A program made the translations under genes and the position numbers. The notes under the pieces are model-generated. The model ran no database searches, had not been told where the DNA came from, and saw only the letters and a program-made list of their open reading frames with translations. A DNA stretch of 44,975 nt from UBA822 sp036336795. GTDB taxonomy: Bacteria > Gemmatimonadota > Gemmatimonadetes > Longimicrobiales > Gaopeijiaceae. Below, one piece after another: positions 31,338 to 41,060 of the stretch; within the stretch, counting starts at the first letter, position 1; every line of letters starts with the position of its first letter. Location: NCBI GenBank assembly GCA_036336795.1, contig JAYZFL010000059.1:1-44975 (forward strand), read 5' to 3'.

Positions 31338-33791
31338 CTAAAGGAGTGCTCGAGGATCTCGGTCAATGGCCAAACGTATATCCGTACCTCGCATTCGGAA
31401 CTCCGACTGGAGCCTCCAGGCAACCTCACCGAGTGCTCGAACAGAGGCACTTCGAAGAAAGAAGTGCCATCGCCACCGTCCATGAAGCCGTTCTATCGGG
31501 GAAGGAGCAGGCCCTACGAGATCCACAGGGACTGCAGGGATCACTGTGGTTTGAAGCCACTCAGCAGCAGCTTCAGCATTCCGAGCGGCAGCTTCCAGAT
31601 TGGGACTGCTGATCACAACGTTGATGAGTCGAACGACCGGCGGATATGCAGGCTCTCGGCGCTCTATCAACTCCCTGTCAGCAAAAGCTGAGTAATCATG
31701 GGTGAGTGCCGCTTGGATTGAGTAGTGTTCGGGTAAACAGGTTTGTACGAGTACCTCGCCTCCTAGAGTGCCCCGCCCTGCTCGACCGGCCACCTGGCTC
31801 AAGAGCTGAAAGGTCCTCTCACTCGCTCGGAAATCCGGCATGTTTATACCCACGTCGGCGTTCACTACACCGACCAAAGTCACCTTCGGGAAGTCAAGGC
31901 CTTTGGCAATCATCTGAGTCCCTAGAAGGATATCGACTTCCCCCCGCTCTACTCGACCTAAGATCTCGTGATGTGACCACTTTCCAGAGGTGGTATCCAG
32001 ATCCATCCGTGCTAACCGAGCTTCAGGGAACGTTTCGGCCACAACTCGCTCCACCTGTTCGGTACCCAGGCCTCGAAAAGAGAGACCCGTGGAGCCACAG
32101 CGAGGGCACCTCGAGGGTTCTGGCTGGTTATGTCCACAGTGATGGCAGATAAGTCGGCCCTTCCCACGGTGGTAGGTCAACGAAATCGAACAGTGACAGC
32201 AATTCTCGACTTCGCCGCATTCCAGACACTGGATAAATGAGGAGTACCCCCTTCGGTTCAGGAGTAGAATCGTTTGTTCTTTGCGTTCTAGACGGGTTAG
32301 CATGGCTTCGATCAAAGGGTCCGTGAGCACCACGCCCCCCTCTGTTAAAGCTTCTGCAGACCGTCGAACTTTCCGCCGCTCCTCGCGCAGATCAATTACA
32401 CGAACGGGAGGCAGCTTTCCACCACCAACGCGATCGTGTAAGGAGAGACAGTGGAACTTGCCACGCTGCACGTTGCTCCAGGTCTCCAACGCCGGAGTAG
32501 CGCTTCCGAGAACGCAAAGAGCATCCTCATGTGCTGCCCGCACCACCGCCATATCTCTCGCTTGATACCGTGGCGATTCGCTTTGTTTATAGCTCCCATC
32601 GTGCTCTTCATCCACGACGATGACGCCTAGGCGGGCAACCGGCGCAAAAAGTGCTGAACGGGCGCCAACCGCTATACGGCGGCGCCCCGATCGGAGCTGC
32701 TGCCAAGCCTCGAATCGTTCTCCGTCGGAGAGCGCCGAATGGAGGACAGCCACCTGATCGCCAAAACGGGCACGAAAGCGAGACACCGTCTGTGGTGTCA
32801 GTGAGATCTCAGGCACGAGTATGATGGCACCTCGGTCCTGGGCAAGGACATGGCTGAGAAGCTCCAAATAGATCAAGGTCTTCCCAGAACCGGTTACACC
32901 GTGGAGCAGAAAGGGCTCACCTTTTCCCTTATCGAAGGCCTCTATCAGCGCTCTTATGGCACTGGCCTGAGGTCCGGTCGGAGTGTGACGAGGATCCTCG
33001 ACGATTGAATCGCTACCGAACGGGTCCCGCTCAACGATTCGATCCTCCACGACCGCCAGACCCTTTTCTTCCAGCCCGCGGATCACACTTCGACTGAATC
33101 TCGACCGTCCGGTGAGGTGCGCCAACTCGACAGTTCCTCCGGACACCGCAAGGCTCTTATACGCATCAGCTTGTCGTCTGGCACGCCCAGTCAATGCCTC
33201 TAACTCCTCAAGATCGTCGATCCACCGTCTAAGCCGCACAATCTTCTCCGTCTTAACCGGGGGAGGACGCGGGGGGCGGGTTTTCAGCGCCAGAACTCCA
33301 GTTGCTGCTAGGGACTTCATCTCAGGCCAAATGGAGCCCATGCGCAGGCTTCGCCTCAGAGTCCGCACGGTCTGTGGCGAATTCTTTAGAAGGGCTTCGA
33401 CAACACGCTTTTCTCTGGGCGTTCCACCACGGGACGCTCTGTCGAGGAGGGTTACTACCTCCCTGGAGGTGTCCGAGAGCAGGGCTGGCATCATAGCTCG
33501 GAGAACAATCCCCAAGGAGGTGATGTAGTAGTCGGCAATCCAGCGAGCCAGACCCATCTGCGCTTGCGTGATCGAGGGCTGTGAATCCAGGACGGAGATG
33601 ACGGTTTTGATCTCCTTTATCCCCTCGTCGCCCCCATACCCCACAACGAAGCCGATTCGTTCCTCTCGTCGGAAAGGAACGAGCACCCTGGTGCCCAACT
33701 CAGGAGCTTCGCAGTCCACCGAGTAAGTGAAGACTCGATCTAGCGGAAGCGGCAACGCCACTCGGACGAATGAGGAAGAAAGATTCATCAA
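31338..33791 (-). CDS. priA: Primosomal replication restart helicase PriA
   Basis: The 817-residue protein has the PriA layout. The 3'-DNA-binding domain is N-terminal (about 1-105: 'VALPLPLDRVFTYSV', 'GTRVLVPF'), followed by a winged-helix region. The helicase core has Walker A 'GVTGSGKT' and 'VVDEEHDGSYKQ' (DEEH box), and the zinc-binding insertion has eight cysteines from 'CLECGEVENCCHC' to 'CPRCGS'. 'GTQMIAKGLDFPKVTLVGVVNADVG' is motif V; 'QVAGRAGRG' is motif VI. PriA reloads the replisome at stalled forks. The length is in the usual range. It starts 57 bases after the M24 peptidase gene, so it may be in the same transcript. Confidence 0.96.
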   Translation of the reverse strand: MMNLSSSFVRVALPLPLDRVFTYSVDCEAPELGTRVLVPFRREERIGFVVGYGGDEGIKEIKTVISVLDSQPSITQAQMGLARWIADYYITSLGIVLRAMMPALLSDTSREVVTLLDRASRGGTPREKRVVEALLKNSPQTVRTLRRSLRMGSIWPEMKSLAATGVLALKTRPPRPPPVKTEKIVRLRRWIDDLEELEALTGRARRQADAYKSLAVSGGTVELAHLTGRSRFSRSVIRGLEEKGLAVVEDRIVERDPFGSDSIVEDPRHTPTGPQASAIRALIEAFDKGKGEPFLLHGVTGSGKTLIYLELLSHVLAQDRGAIILVPEISLTPQTVSRFRARFGDQVAVLHSALSDGERFEAWQQLRSGRRRIAVGARSALFAPVARLGVIVVDEEHDGSYKQSESPRYQARDMAVVRAAHEDALCVLGSATPALETWSNVQRGKFHCLSLHDRVGGGKLPPVRVIDLREERRKVRRSAEALTEGGVVLTDPLIEAMLTRLERKEQTILLLNRRGYSSFIQCLECGEVENCCHCSISLTYHRGKGRLICHHCGHNQPEPSRCPRCGSTGLSFRGLGTEQVERVVAETFPEARLARMDLDTTSGKWSHHEILGRVERGEVDILLGTQMIAKGLDFPKVTLVGVVNADVGINMPDFRASERTFQLLSQVAGRAGRGTLGGEVLVQTCLPEHYSIQAALTHDYSAFADRELIERREPAYPPVVRLINVVISSPNLEAAARNAEAAAEWLQTTVIPAVPVDLVGPAPSPIERLHGRWRWHFFLRSASVRALGEVAWRLQSEFRMRGTDIRLAIDRDPRALL

Positions 33792-33848
33792 GGCACCGAC
33801 ATACCTAAAACCACACGTTGTATCAGGGTCGGGTCAGGGACCGTCTCC

Positions 33849-35045
33849 CTACTCCAGCAATAGCAGAATCTCATCCTGCCGCTCCCGGGGAGTCACCTCC
33901 GGTCCATTCACTCCCCAGTGTACGTTGATCTCGCTTCGCACCCCGACGTCCTTCGGCAGATAAATACCAGGTTCGACAGAGAATCCGAGACCTCGAACGA
34001 GCAGGCGGCCGTCCCGCGTCTCAAGATTGTCCAGATTCGGCCCACTGCCATGCAATTCGAGATCCATGGAATGGCCAGTCCGATGGACGAAGAATTCTCC
34101 GAAGCCTCTATCCGATATGAAGTTACGGCATACATCATCGACCTCGTAACCAAGTACCGTTCGCCCTTCGTCATGACAGTCTTGGAGGAACTTGATGCCA
34201 GCATCGCGAGAGCCCCGGACCACATCCCAGATTGTCTGAACTCGTTCAGGTACCGTATCCGACAGAATACCCATCCAGGTCTGGTCAGCGAACACACCCG
34301 AATCAGTCCGTTTGCCCCATAAATCAATGAGTAGAACACTCCCCTCTAAGATCCGATCTCCGGCGTTCCGAGGATCATAGTGTGGATCCGCTGCATTCGG
34401 ACCGATTGCGACATGACAGTCTACCCCGACCGAAATTCCGCGAATTACCATCTCGTTACGGATCCAGGTCCCGAGCTCTCCCTCAAGCAACGGCTGCCCC
34501 GAGCGGACGTGGTCTGCCGCTCTCCCGAATGCATCCATGGCCACAGCCCTTACAGTCTCCGCTGAGGCCCGATGTTCCTCCAGTTGTCCGACAGACCAGA
34601 CGGAGTAGAATTCCGATACCAGATTCCCCGAACTCTCGGGCTCCACCCCGATCTCGCGAAGTAGCTCAAGCATACCGGATGGCACTCGGTCCAGCGTGGG
34701 AACGCTCGATCGGGATGACACCTCCATAGCCAGTCGAGTACGGTCTCCGATCAGCTCGGTGAGCCTCGTCTCCATTTCACGCCACCCGGAATAATCCTCT
34801 ATCCGCCAGGGCCAGTGGCGCCAGGAGGAATGCTCAATGGTATGAATCAAGGCCCTGGGCTCCTCGTCCGGAGAAATCAATGTAAAAGAGCGACGTGAAG
34901 TCCAGCCGAGACCTAGTAAAGCTGTGGCTATGGGGTTTTGACCACGAAAATCAAAGAGGAGCCAACCGTCCAAATTCGCGCTCCGAAGTGCAGCCTGAAT
35001 CCGTACCACCTGTTCGGCATCATTCATGGCGGATGTCATTGTCAT
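33849..35045 (-). CDS. M24 family metallopeptidase (Xaa-Pro dipeptidase-like)
   Basis: The 398-residue protein has an N-terminal creatinase-like domain (about 1-160) and a C-terminal pita-bread domain. Its dimetal ligands are all visible: Asp in 'LLIDLWGK' and in 'GVFADQTW', His in 'VHRTGHSMD', Glu in 'FSVEPGIYL' and Glu in 'GVRSEINVHW'. It is different from the aminopeptidase P at 10140. It probably splits Xaa-Pro dipeptides or related substrates in the cytosol; no signal peptide is seen. Its ATG overlaps the methyltransferase stop as ATGA, so the two are co-translated. Confidence 0.88.
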   Translation of the reverse strand: MTMTSAMNDAEQVVRIQAALRSANLDGWLLFDFRGQNPIATALLGLGWTSRRSFTLISPDEEPRALIHTIEHSSWRHWPWRIEDYSGWREMETRLTELIGDRTRLAMEVSSRSSVPTLDRVPSGMLELLREIGVEPESSGNLVSEFYSVWSVGQLEEHRASAETVRAVAMDAFGRAADHVRSGQPLLEGELGTWIRNEMVIRGISVGVDCHVAIGPNAADPHYDPRNAGDRILEGSVLLIDLWGKRTDSGVFADQTWMGILSDTVPERVQTIWDVVRGSRDAGIKFLQDCHDEGRTVLGYEVDDVCRNFISDRGFGEFFVHRTGHSMDLELHGSGPNLDNLETRDGRLLVRGLGFSVEPGIYLPKDVGVRSEINVHWGVNGPEVTPRERQDEILLLLE

Positions 35046-36007
35046 GGCCGGCCGTCGTCGAACAAGGGGAGGCCAGTCACCTGTCCCTCACCGGCGTTGT
35101 CATCCTCTGGCGAGTGCCCCAAATCCTCACTTTTCCCGACAGAGAGCGTCGACTTCGACTTCGCTACTCTTACGACGGCTTGGTCGTCTTTTTTCATTCC
35201 TTTCACAAGATCAAGTCCCAAAATCCGCTCTTTCGTGAGGATTTTGTGGATCTGCCGCTCCCGCGCCAGTACGGTCCATACACCGGCCCATCCCCACCTA
35301 TGGCGCGCACGCCGAAGGATTCCGAACTTCTCGGTAAGACTGAACAATTCCGTGAAGTCTGGGAAAGGCTTTCGGATCTGTGGCCGAAAAGCCGTCTCCT
35401 CTTCGGACCAGTTCTGGACATATAAATGTTCCAATCCGGCCTCCCTCAGTAACCTCTTCCATTCGACAACCGTGAGGGGACGACACCCGAGATACTGTGA
35501 GAGAACAGCACGTCGCTCGGAGCATACCGGTGCCTTCCAGACAGGCTGCACAACAACCACATTGCTTCCAGGCTTAGCCACCCTCACCAACTCGTTGGCA
35601 GACTTCTCAGGAGCCGCTCGCGAGGGGAAACCCAACTCCGCCACCACGACGTCAAAGATTCCATCCTTGAATGGAAGGCTGTCCATCTGCCCTAGCTGAA
35701 TGTGCACACGCTCAAGTATTCCAAGCGAATGAAGTCTCTTCCCAGCTCGTTCGAACAGGGTAGGGTCACCTTCCACTCCCGAACCCACCACATCGTGTTC
35801 AGAAACGAAATATTCAAGCGTAACCGCCAGTCCGGCCGGAACCACCAGGACTTCATCTCCCTCTTTCATCTCAGTAAGCAGAGCGATCTGCCGTAAGAGA
35901 TCCACTCCCCCGGGAGAAAGAATAGGTCGACGGCTAAGGTGCATTAGATCGAGCAGGGAAGGTACGCTCGCCTCGACCCGTGTCGCACCGTTCGTATCAG
36001 GACGCAT
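35042..36007 (-). CDS. Putative class I SAM-dependent methyltransferase
   Basis: The 321-residue protein has a methyltransferase-11-like core: strand and loop 'DEVLVVPAGLAVTLEYF', acidic end of strand 2 in 'GVEGDP', 'GQMDSLPFKDGIFDVVVAELGF' (split motifs 'DSLPF' and 'FDVVVAE') and 'VRVAKPGSNVVVVQP'. The first loop lacks the usual GxGxG, so cofactor binding may be atypical. The C-terminal third is basic, then ends in an acidic, low-complexity tail. The substrate is unknown. It is translationally coupled to the downstream M24 peptidase. Confidence 0.7.
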   Translation of the reverse strand: MRPDTNGATRVEASVPSLLDLMHLSRRPILSPGGVDLLRQIALLTEMKEGDEVLVVPAGLAVTLEYFVSEHDVVGSGVEGDPTLFERAGKRLHSLGILERVHIQLGQMDSLPFKDGIFDVVVAELGFPSRAAPEKSANELVRVAKPGSNVVVVQPVWKAPVCSERRAVLSQYLGCRPLTVVEWKRLLREAGLEHLYVQNWSEEETAFRPQIRKPFPDFTELFSLTEKFGILRRARHRWGWAGVWTVLARERQIHKILTKERILGLDLVKGMKKDDQAVVRVAKSKSTLSVGKSEDLGHSPEDDNAGEGQVTGLPLFDDGRP

Positions 36008-36058
36008 GGTTCAAAGTTAGGCCGGGCCGACCATGGGGGCCAATGAGCCCCCATGACG

Positions 36059-36580
36059 TCAAAAGATAGGCTCCTCGGAAGCGTCCATTTCCTGGAGAGC
36101 TTGGCGCAAAAGGGTTTCATCCTCCGGAGAAAGTTCGCCCTCGACCATTTCAATGCCCGGGTTGGACTCACGCATATAACGTAGAGCGGTCACTACCACC
36201 ACCACCCCGAGAAGGAGTGCCATAGGAGGAACAAGCCACGCCAGTAGCCCCTGTCCGGACGCACGGGGATAGGCCAAATACTCTTCTCCGTGATTCGCGA
36301 TAACCCAGTCGACCAATTCTTCGGTCGACCAACCCTCTCGGGCCATCTCCTGAATGCTGTCACGGAGCAGAGCACCTGTGTAGGACGTGCAGACCGAAAG
36401 CATTAATCCGGGGCAGTACGGAGACTTGATCCTCGCAATGGCTTCATCCGCCGCGGGGTGAGGTTGGATAGGACTCCGGAGAGGGTCTTTCTGGTCTTGG
36501 TCGGTTAGCGTGCCCGAAAAGGGGGCGGTTGCCACAATCAAGAAGCAGTTGAGGAGTCCTAGCGATCTGGCCATCTCCAT
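36059..36580 (-). CDS. ccmH: CcmH-like cytochrome c maturation protein with altered cysteine motif
   Basis: From the ATG at 36580 the product is 173 residues: a signal segment (about 3-23), a helical CcmH domain (about 45-105) and a C-terminal membrane helix (about 115-137) after 'YPRASGQGLLAWLVPP'. The domain pattern 'LLRDSIQEMAREGWSTEELVDWVIANHG' (motifs 'IQEMAREG' and 'VIANHG') is typical of CcmH/CycL, which handles apocytochrome thiols in the periplasm. The usual RCxxC is replaced by SPYC, and a second cysteine comes eight residues later (CPGLMLSVC). An in-frame TTG at 36688 is an unlikely alternative start. No other ccm genes are near. Confidence 0.75.
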   Translation of the reverse strand: MEMARSLGLLNCFLIVATAPFSGTLTDQDQKDPLRSPIQPHPAADEAIARIKSPYCPGLMLSVCTSYTGALLRDSIQEMAREGWSTEELVDWVIANHGEEYLAYPRASGQGLLAWLVPPMALLLGVVVVVTALRYMRESNPGIEMVEGELSPEDETLLRQALQEMDASEEPIF

Positions 36581-36674
36581 ATGACACCCATCCCTTTGTG
36601 AGCCGTGCCGCACACAAAATCTGGCGACATCGCACAACATTAAAAAGATGTCCCCGACACTGGTCGCCAGAATC

Positions 36675-37652
36675 TCAATCGAGGGCAATACCCGTCAACG
36701 CCCGAAGCACAGCCGAGACCCCTAGGCCCGTACGGGTTACATCGTAGCCTCCTTCCAATGCCGCCACTACCGGGGTGCTACCTCTGGCACGCTCAAGCAG
36801 CCCACGTGTGAGCGTATGTAAGTCCTCCGGCTCTAGCCGCATGTTACCGAGAGGGTCCCCTGACATGACGTCAAAGCCCGCTGAGATCAGGATGAAGTCC
36901 GGTTGGCACCGATCCAAGGCAACATCGACAGCCTTCCAAAAATGTTCGAGATAAGACTTGGCTGGTGTGCCTGCAGATAGTGGTATATTGAGCGTCCAAC
37001 CCTCCCCCGCCCCTACACCCACATCGCTCGCGGCCCCGGTACCGGGGTAGTGCGGCCATTGGTGGAGCGACAAGTAGAACACCGTGCCATCACCATAAAA
37101 CGTGTCCTGGGTACCGTTTCCATGGTGGACATCCCAGTCGATGATCAAAACCCGCTGGGCACAACCCTTGGCTTGCAGCCAGCGCGCCGCCACCGCGACG
37201 TGGTTGACGAAGCAGAAACCCATCGCACGATCCGGCGTAGCATGATGCCCTGGTGGCCGTGTTGCCACAAAAGCCGAAGACAGCGTTCCATCGGCCACTC
37301 TCTCCACTGCAGTGAGAAGAGCCGCCGTTGATCCCAAAGCCGCTCTCCAGGTCTCGGATGAAGCAATCGTGTCCCCATCGATTCGGACTAACCTGTTTTC
37401 TGTCTCCGCATGCTCGGCCGCTTGCTTGATCGACGCCAAGTGTTCCGGCGTGTGTACTCGGAGAAGGTCCTCCTCGGTCGCCTGTCCAGGTTCGATCTGC
37501 ACCACCCGATCGTGCAGTGCAAGCAGATCATTACTTACGGCCGAAGCCAAAGCCCGTAATCGCCCCTGATGCTCCGGGTGTCCCCACCCGGTGTCGTGTA
37601 GTGGTGAAGCGGGGTGGAGGAGAAAACCCACAGGCGGATGGAAGTTAGCCAC
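36675..37652 (-). CDS. Histone deacetylase-like (class II/AcuC) amidohydrolase
   Basis: The 325-residue protein has the arginase-fold deacetylase motifs: 'HPEHQGRL', 'RPPGHHA' (catalytic His pair), 'DWDVHHGNGTQ' (zinc Asp and His), 'HQWPHYPGTG' (class II-type), 'SAGFDVMSGDPLG' (zinc Asp) and 'EGGYD'. In bacteria these enzymes remove acetyl groups from proteins or acetylpolyamines. I chose the GTG at 37652: it has GGAGG three bases upstream, gives a normal N-terminus and overlaps the carB stop by eight bases. The open frame extends to 37847, but that extension lies inside carB. No signal peptide is present. Confidence 0.9.
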   Translation of the reverse strand: MANFHPPVGFLLHPASPLHDTGWGHPEHQGRLRALASAVSNDLLALHDRVVQIEPGQATEEDLLRVHTPEHLASIKQAAEHAETENRLVRIDGDTIASSETWRAALGSTAALLTAVERVADGTLSSAFVATRPPGHHATPDRAMGFCFVNHVAVAARWLQAKGCAQRVLIIDWDVHHGNGTQDTFYGDGTVFYLSLHQWPHYPGTGAASDVGVGAGEGWTLNIPLSAGTPAKSYLEHFWKAVDVALDRCQPDFILISAGFDVMSGDPLGNMRLEPEDLHTLTRGLLERARGSTPVVAALEGGYDVTRTGLGVSAVLRALTGIALD

Positions 37653-40600
37653 CGGCCTCCACCACCACAGGAGTCGTGTTGTCGGCGATCCGCTCCTGCA
37701 CCGTTCGAACCTTATAGGTCCGTGAACGAAGAGCAATGAGCGCATCGCAAGCAGCGCTCGTCGCAGACATGGTAGTGAAATAAGGGATCTTATGCGTAAT
37801 CGCCGCTCTCCGCATAGCATAGTCGTCGTACTGTGACTTCTTTCCAAGAGGAGTATTAATCAGCATGTCTACCTCACCGGATACGATCTGGTCCACTATA
37901 TGAGGCCGCCCTTCCCCGACCTTGTAGACCCTCTCGTTGGGAATCCCAAGCCTAAGCAAGTACTCATGCGTCCCTTTAGTGGCTCGGATCTTAAATCCGA
38001 GATCGTGAAGTCTTCGGAGGATGGGTGTAACCGTTGATTTGTCGGAATCGTTGACTGTAACAATCAGCACGCCCCCCTTCACAGGAAGCGGGTTATGAGA
38101 AGCGGCCTGAGCTTTGGCAAAGGCCATTCCAAACGAGTCGTCAAAACCCATGACTTCCCCCGTAGAACGCATTTCCGGACCAAGGAGCACGTCGACTTCG
38201 AAACGGTCGAAGGGGAAAACTGCCTCCTTCACCGCCACACTCGCCACAGTTGGCTCGGCTGGGACATCCAGTTCGGCCAACTTCTCGCCGGCTACAATCC
38301 GAGCAGCCAAGCGAGCCAAGGGCACCCCAGTGGCCTTACTCACGAAGGGCACGGTCCGGGAGGCGCGAGGGTTCACCTCAAGCACATATACGATTCCATC
38401 CCGAATCGCGTACTGAATATTGAGTAGCCCAACAACACCTAGCTCCAGTGCGAAGCGTCGAGTCTTATCACGAATCTCGGCAAGTTCGACGGCACTCAAT
38501 GAGTACGGAGGCAAAACGCATGAGGAGTCCCCCGAATGAACTCCTGCGTCCTCAATGTGTTGCATAATGCCCCCGATAACCACATCCGTCCCGTCACAAA
38601 GAGCGTCCACATCAAACTCGAACGCGTCCTCAATGAATCGATCTATGAGAACAGGGTGATCTGGAGACGCCCGTACCGCACGCTCGAAATATCCCTTGAG
38701 TGACGACTCGTCGTAGACAATCTCCATGGCACGACCACCGAGCACATAGCTAGGCCGCACAAGCACGGGGTAGCCGACTGCTAAAGCCACGGCAAGCGCC
38801 TGCTCCTCGCTGGTGGCGATCCCGTTCTTTGGCACCGTTGCTTCTACAATTCTACAAACTTTTTCAAAACGGCCACGGTGTTCCGCACGGTCGATGGCAT
38901 CGACTGACGTCCCCAGGATCGGGACGCCGGCAGCTTCCAAACGCGCGGCCAAATTCAAAGGCGTCTGTCCTCCTAACTGGACGATCACGCCGATCGGCTT
39001 CTCCCTCTCCACGACCTCGAGGACATCTTCGAAGGTAAGCGGCTCGAAGTAGAGCTTGTCACTCACGTCGAAATCCGTTGAGACAGTCTCCGGGTTAGAG
39101 TTGATCATTATGGTCTCGTAACCGACGTCGCGGAGTGCGAGAACCGCCTGAACACAGCAGTAGTCAAACTCGATCCCTTGTCCAATTCGATTGGGCCCAC
39201 TGCCAAGGATGACGATTTTTTCACCGACCGAGGGGCTCGATTCATCCTCCTGCTCGTAGGACGAGTAGTAGTACGGCGTCTCAGCCGGAAACTCGCCCGC
39301 GCACGTATCCACCACGTTATACGTTGGACGGATCTCCCACTTCCACCGACGGGAGCGGACTTCGTCTTCCAATTCGTCTCGCAGCACCGCAAGCTGTTCG
39401 TCCGAGTAACCATCACGTTTCATGACCCTAAGTTCCACGGGACCGACCTGGTCTAGCTCCCGGTACCACTCCTCCTGTTCGACAACCGCTAGTAGTTGGT
39501 GGAGAAACCAGGGGTCGATCCCCGTAGCTTCTTGGATCGCTTCAAACAAAAGGTATCCGTCTCGGGTGGTCTCTTCGGAGCCCACGTAGGCCACGCTGTC
39601 AGAGGTAGCACCGACTTGAGATTCACGACGGATTTTCACCACACCCTCGAGCGCCCATTTGAGCTGGAAGGCTCGCTCAGCCGTCGGCCGTCGTAGCGCC
39701 GCCAGAATATCTTCTGGGTCGTCCGACTTGAGCCCGTCGTCTTCGGGGCTGGCACCCATGACCCAACCGTTCCTCCCGATCTCTAGGCCCCGAATTCCCT
39801 TTTGCCAGGCGGACGAGAAGGTCCGTCCGATCGACATCGTCTCGCCCACGGCTTTCATCTGTACACCCAGTACCGGATCGACCTCCTGAAATTTCTCGAA
39901 GGCGAAGCGCGGGAACTTCACTACAACGTAGTCAAGCGTCGGCTCGAAGGAGGCGGGTGTTGTGTTGGTGATATCATTTGGCAGCTCATGCAGCAAATAT
40001 CCCACAGCCAGCTTCGCCCCGATCCGAGCGATTGGAAAGCCTGTGGCTTTTGAGGCGAGGGCGGAGGAGCGAGAGACCCTCGGATTCATCTCTACCACAA
40101 GCATTTCGCCGGTTAGGGGATCAACTGAGAACTGAATGTTACAACCGCCTGCCTCTACGCCGATCTCCCGGATGATAGAGATAGCCGCGTCCCTCATGCG
40201 TTGATACTCGACATCGGTCAGTGTCTGGGCCGGAGCGACAGTGATCGAATCACCCGTGTGGACACCCATCGGATCAAAATTCTCGATCGAGCAGACAACG
40301 ATCACGTTATCGGAGGCGTCCCTCACGACCTCAAGTTCGTACTCTTTCCACCCGATGACGCTCCGATCTATCAGGACCTCGGAAATGGGTGAGGCGCCCA
40401 GGCCACGAGCGACGACAGTCTTGAATTCGTCCACGTTGTATGCTATGCCGCCGCCCGTACCTCCTAAGGTGAAGCTCGACCGAATGATTGCGGGATACCC
40501 AACGTCTCCGATGATTGCCAGCGCCTCCTCCATCGTTCGCGCAAAGCCGCCGTGAGGCAGGTCTAGACCGATGCGCGCCATCGCAGTGGCAAATTCCTCC

Positions 40601-40986
40601 CGATCTTCTGCCATCCGGATTGAACGAGCGTTCGCCCCGATGAGCTCGACACCATGCTCTTCAAGCACACCCCGGCGATCGAGATCCATCGCGAGGTTGA
40701 GTGCCGTTTGTCCGCCCATTGTCGGAAGCAAGGCGTCAGGCTTCTCGCGCTCAATGACTCGCTGTACCCAATCGGGCGTGAGCGGCTCAATGTACGTGCG
40801 GTCCGCTATATCCGGATCCGTCATGATCGTGGCCGGATTTGAGTTCACTAGTACGACCCGATAGCCTGCTTCCTTCAGAGCACAGACCGCCTGAGTACCA
40901 GAGTAGTCGAACTCGCACGCCTGACCAATGACGATAGGGCCAGAGCCCAAAATGAGGATGGAGTCGAGATCAGAACGTCTAGGCAA
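37645..40986 (-). CDS. carB: Carbamoyl-phosphate synthase large subunit
   Basis: The 1113-residue protein has two repeated ATP-grasp halves: the first starts 'ILILGSGPIVIGQACEFDYSG', here quoted as 'ILILGSGPIVIGQ', the second 'VILGSGPNRIGQGIEFDYC' as 'GPNRIGQGIEF'. The C-terminal MGS-like allosteric domain covers about 970-1095. CarB makes carbamoyl phosphate for arginine and pyrimidines, together with CarA, which is not in this window. The start codon is TTG at 40986; homology ('MPRRSDLDSIL' fits the family start) supports it, although no Shine-Dalgarno is visible. The HDAC-like gene begins inside its last codons. It runs slightly longer than the usual 1070-1080 residues. Confidence 0.97.
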   Translation of the reverse strand: MPRRSDLDSILILGSGPIVIGQACEFDYSGTQAVCALKEAGYRVVLVNSNPATIMTDPDIADRTYIEPLTPDWVQRVIEREKPDALLPTMGGQTALNLAMDLDRRGVLEEHGVELIGANARSIRMAEDREEFATAMARIGLDLPHGGFARTMEEALAIIGDVGYPAIIRSSFTLGGTGGGIAYNVDEFKTVVARGLGASPISEVLIDRSVIGWKEYELEVVRDASDNVIVVCSIENFDPMGVHTGDSITVAPAQTLTDVEYQRMRDAAISIIREIGVEAGGCNIQFSVDPLTGEMLVVEMNPRVSRSSALASKATGFPIARIGAKLAVGYLLHELPNDITNTTPASFEPTLDYVVVKFPRFAFEKFQEVDPVLGVQMKAVGETMSIGRTFSSAWQKGIRGLEIGRNGWVMGASPEDDGLKSDDPEDILAALRRPTAERAFQLKWALEGVVKIRRESQVGATSDSVAYVGSEETTRDGYLLFEAIQEATGIDPWFLHQLLAVVEQEEWYRELDQVGPVELRVMKRDGYSDEQLAVLRDELEDEVRSRRWKWEIRPTYNVVDTCAGEFPAETPYYYSSYEQEDESSPSVGEKIVILGSGPNRIGQGIEFDYCCVQAVLALRDVGYETIMINSNPETVSTDFDVSDKLYFEPLTFEDVLEVVEREKPIGVIVQLGGQTPLNLAARLEAAGVPILGTSVDAIDRAEHRGRFEKVCRIVEATVPKNGIATSEEQALAVALAVGYPVLVRPSYVLGGRAMEIVYDESSLKGYFERAVRASPDHPVLIDRFIEDAFEFDVDALCDGTDVVIGGIMQHIEDAGVHSGDSSCVLPPYSLSAVELAEIRDKTRRFALELGVVGLLNIQYAIRDGIVYVLEVNPRASRTVPFVSKATGVPLARLAARIVAGEKLAELDVPAEPTVASVAVKEAVFPFDRFEVDVLLGPEMRSTGEVMGFDDSFGMAFAKAQAASHNPLPVKGGVLIVTVNDSDKSTVTPILRRLHDLGFKIRATKGTHEYLLRLGIPNERVYKVGEGRPHIVDQIVSGEVDMLINTPLGKKSQYDDYAMRRAAITHKIPYFTTMSATSAACDALIALRSRTYKVRTVQERIADNTTPVVVEAGG

Positions 40987-41060
40987 CGGCAGACTTGTGC
41001 AGATTTAAGTCCGCGGGGCAGCGAACCCACGGCGAGTCGAGAGAAGCTGACACTAAAGCG

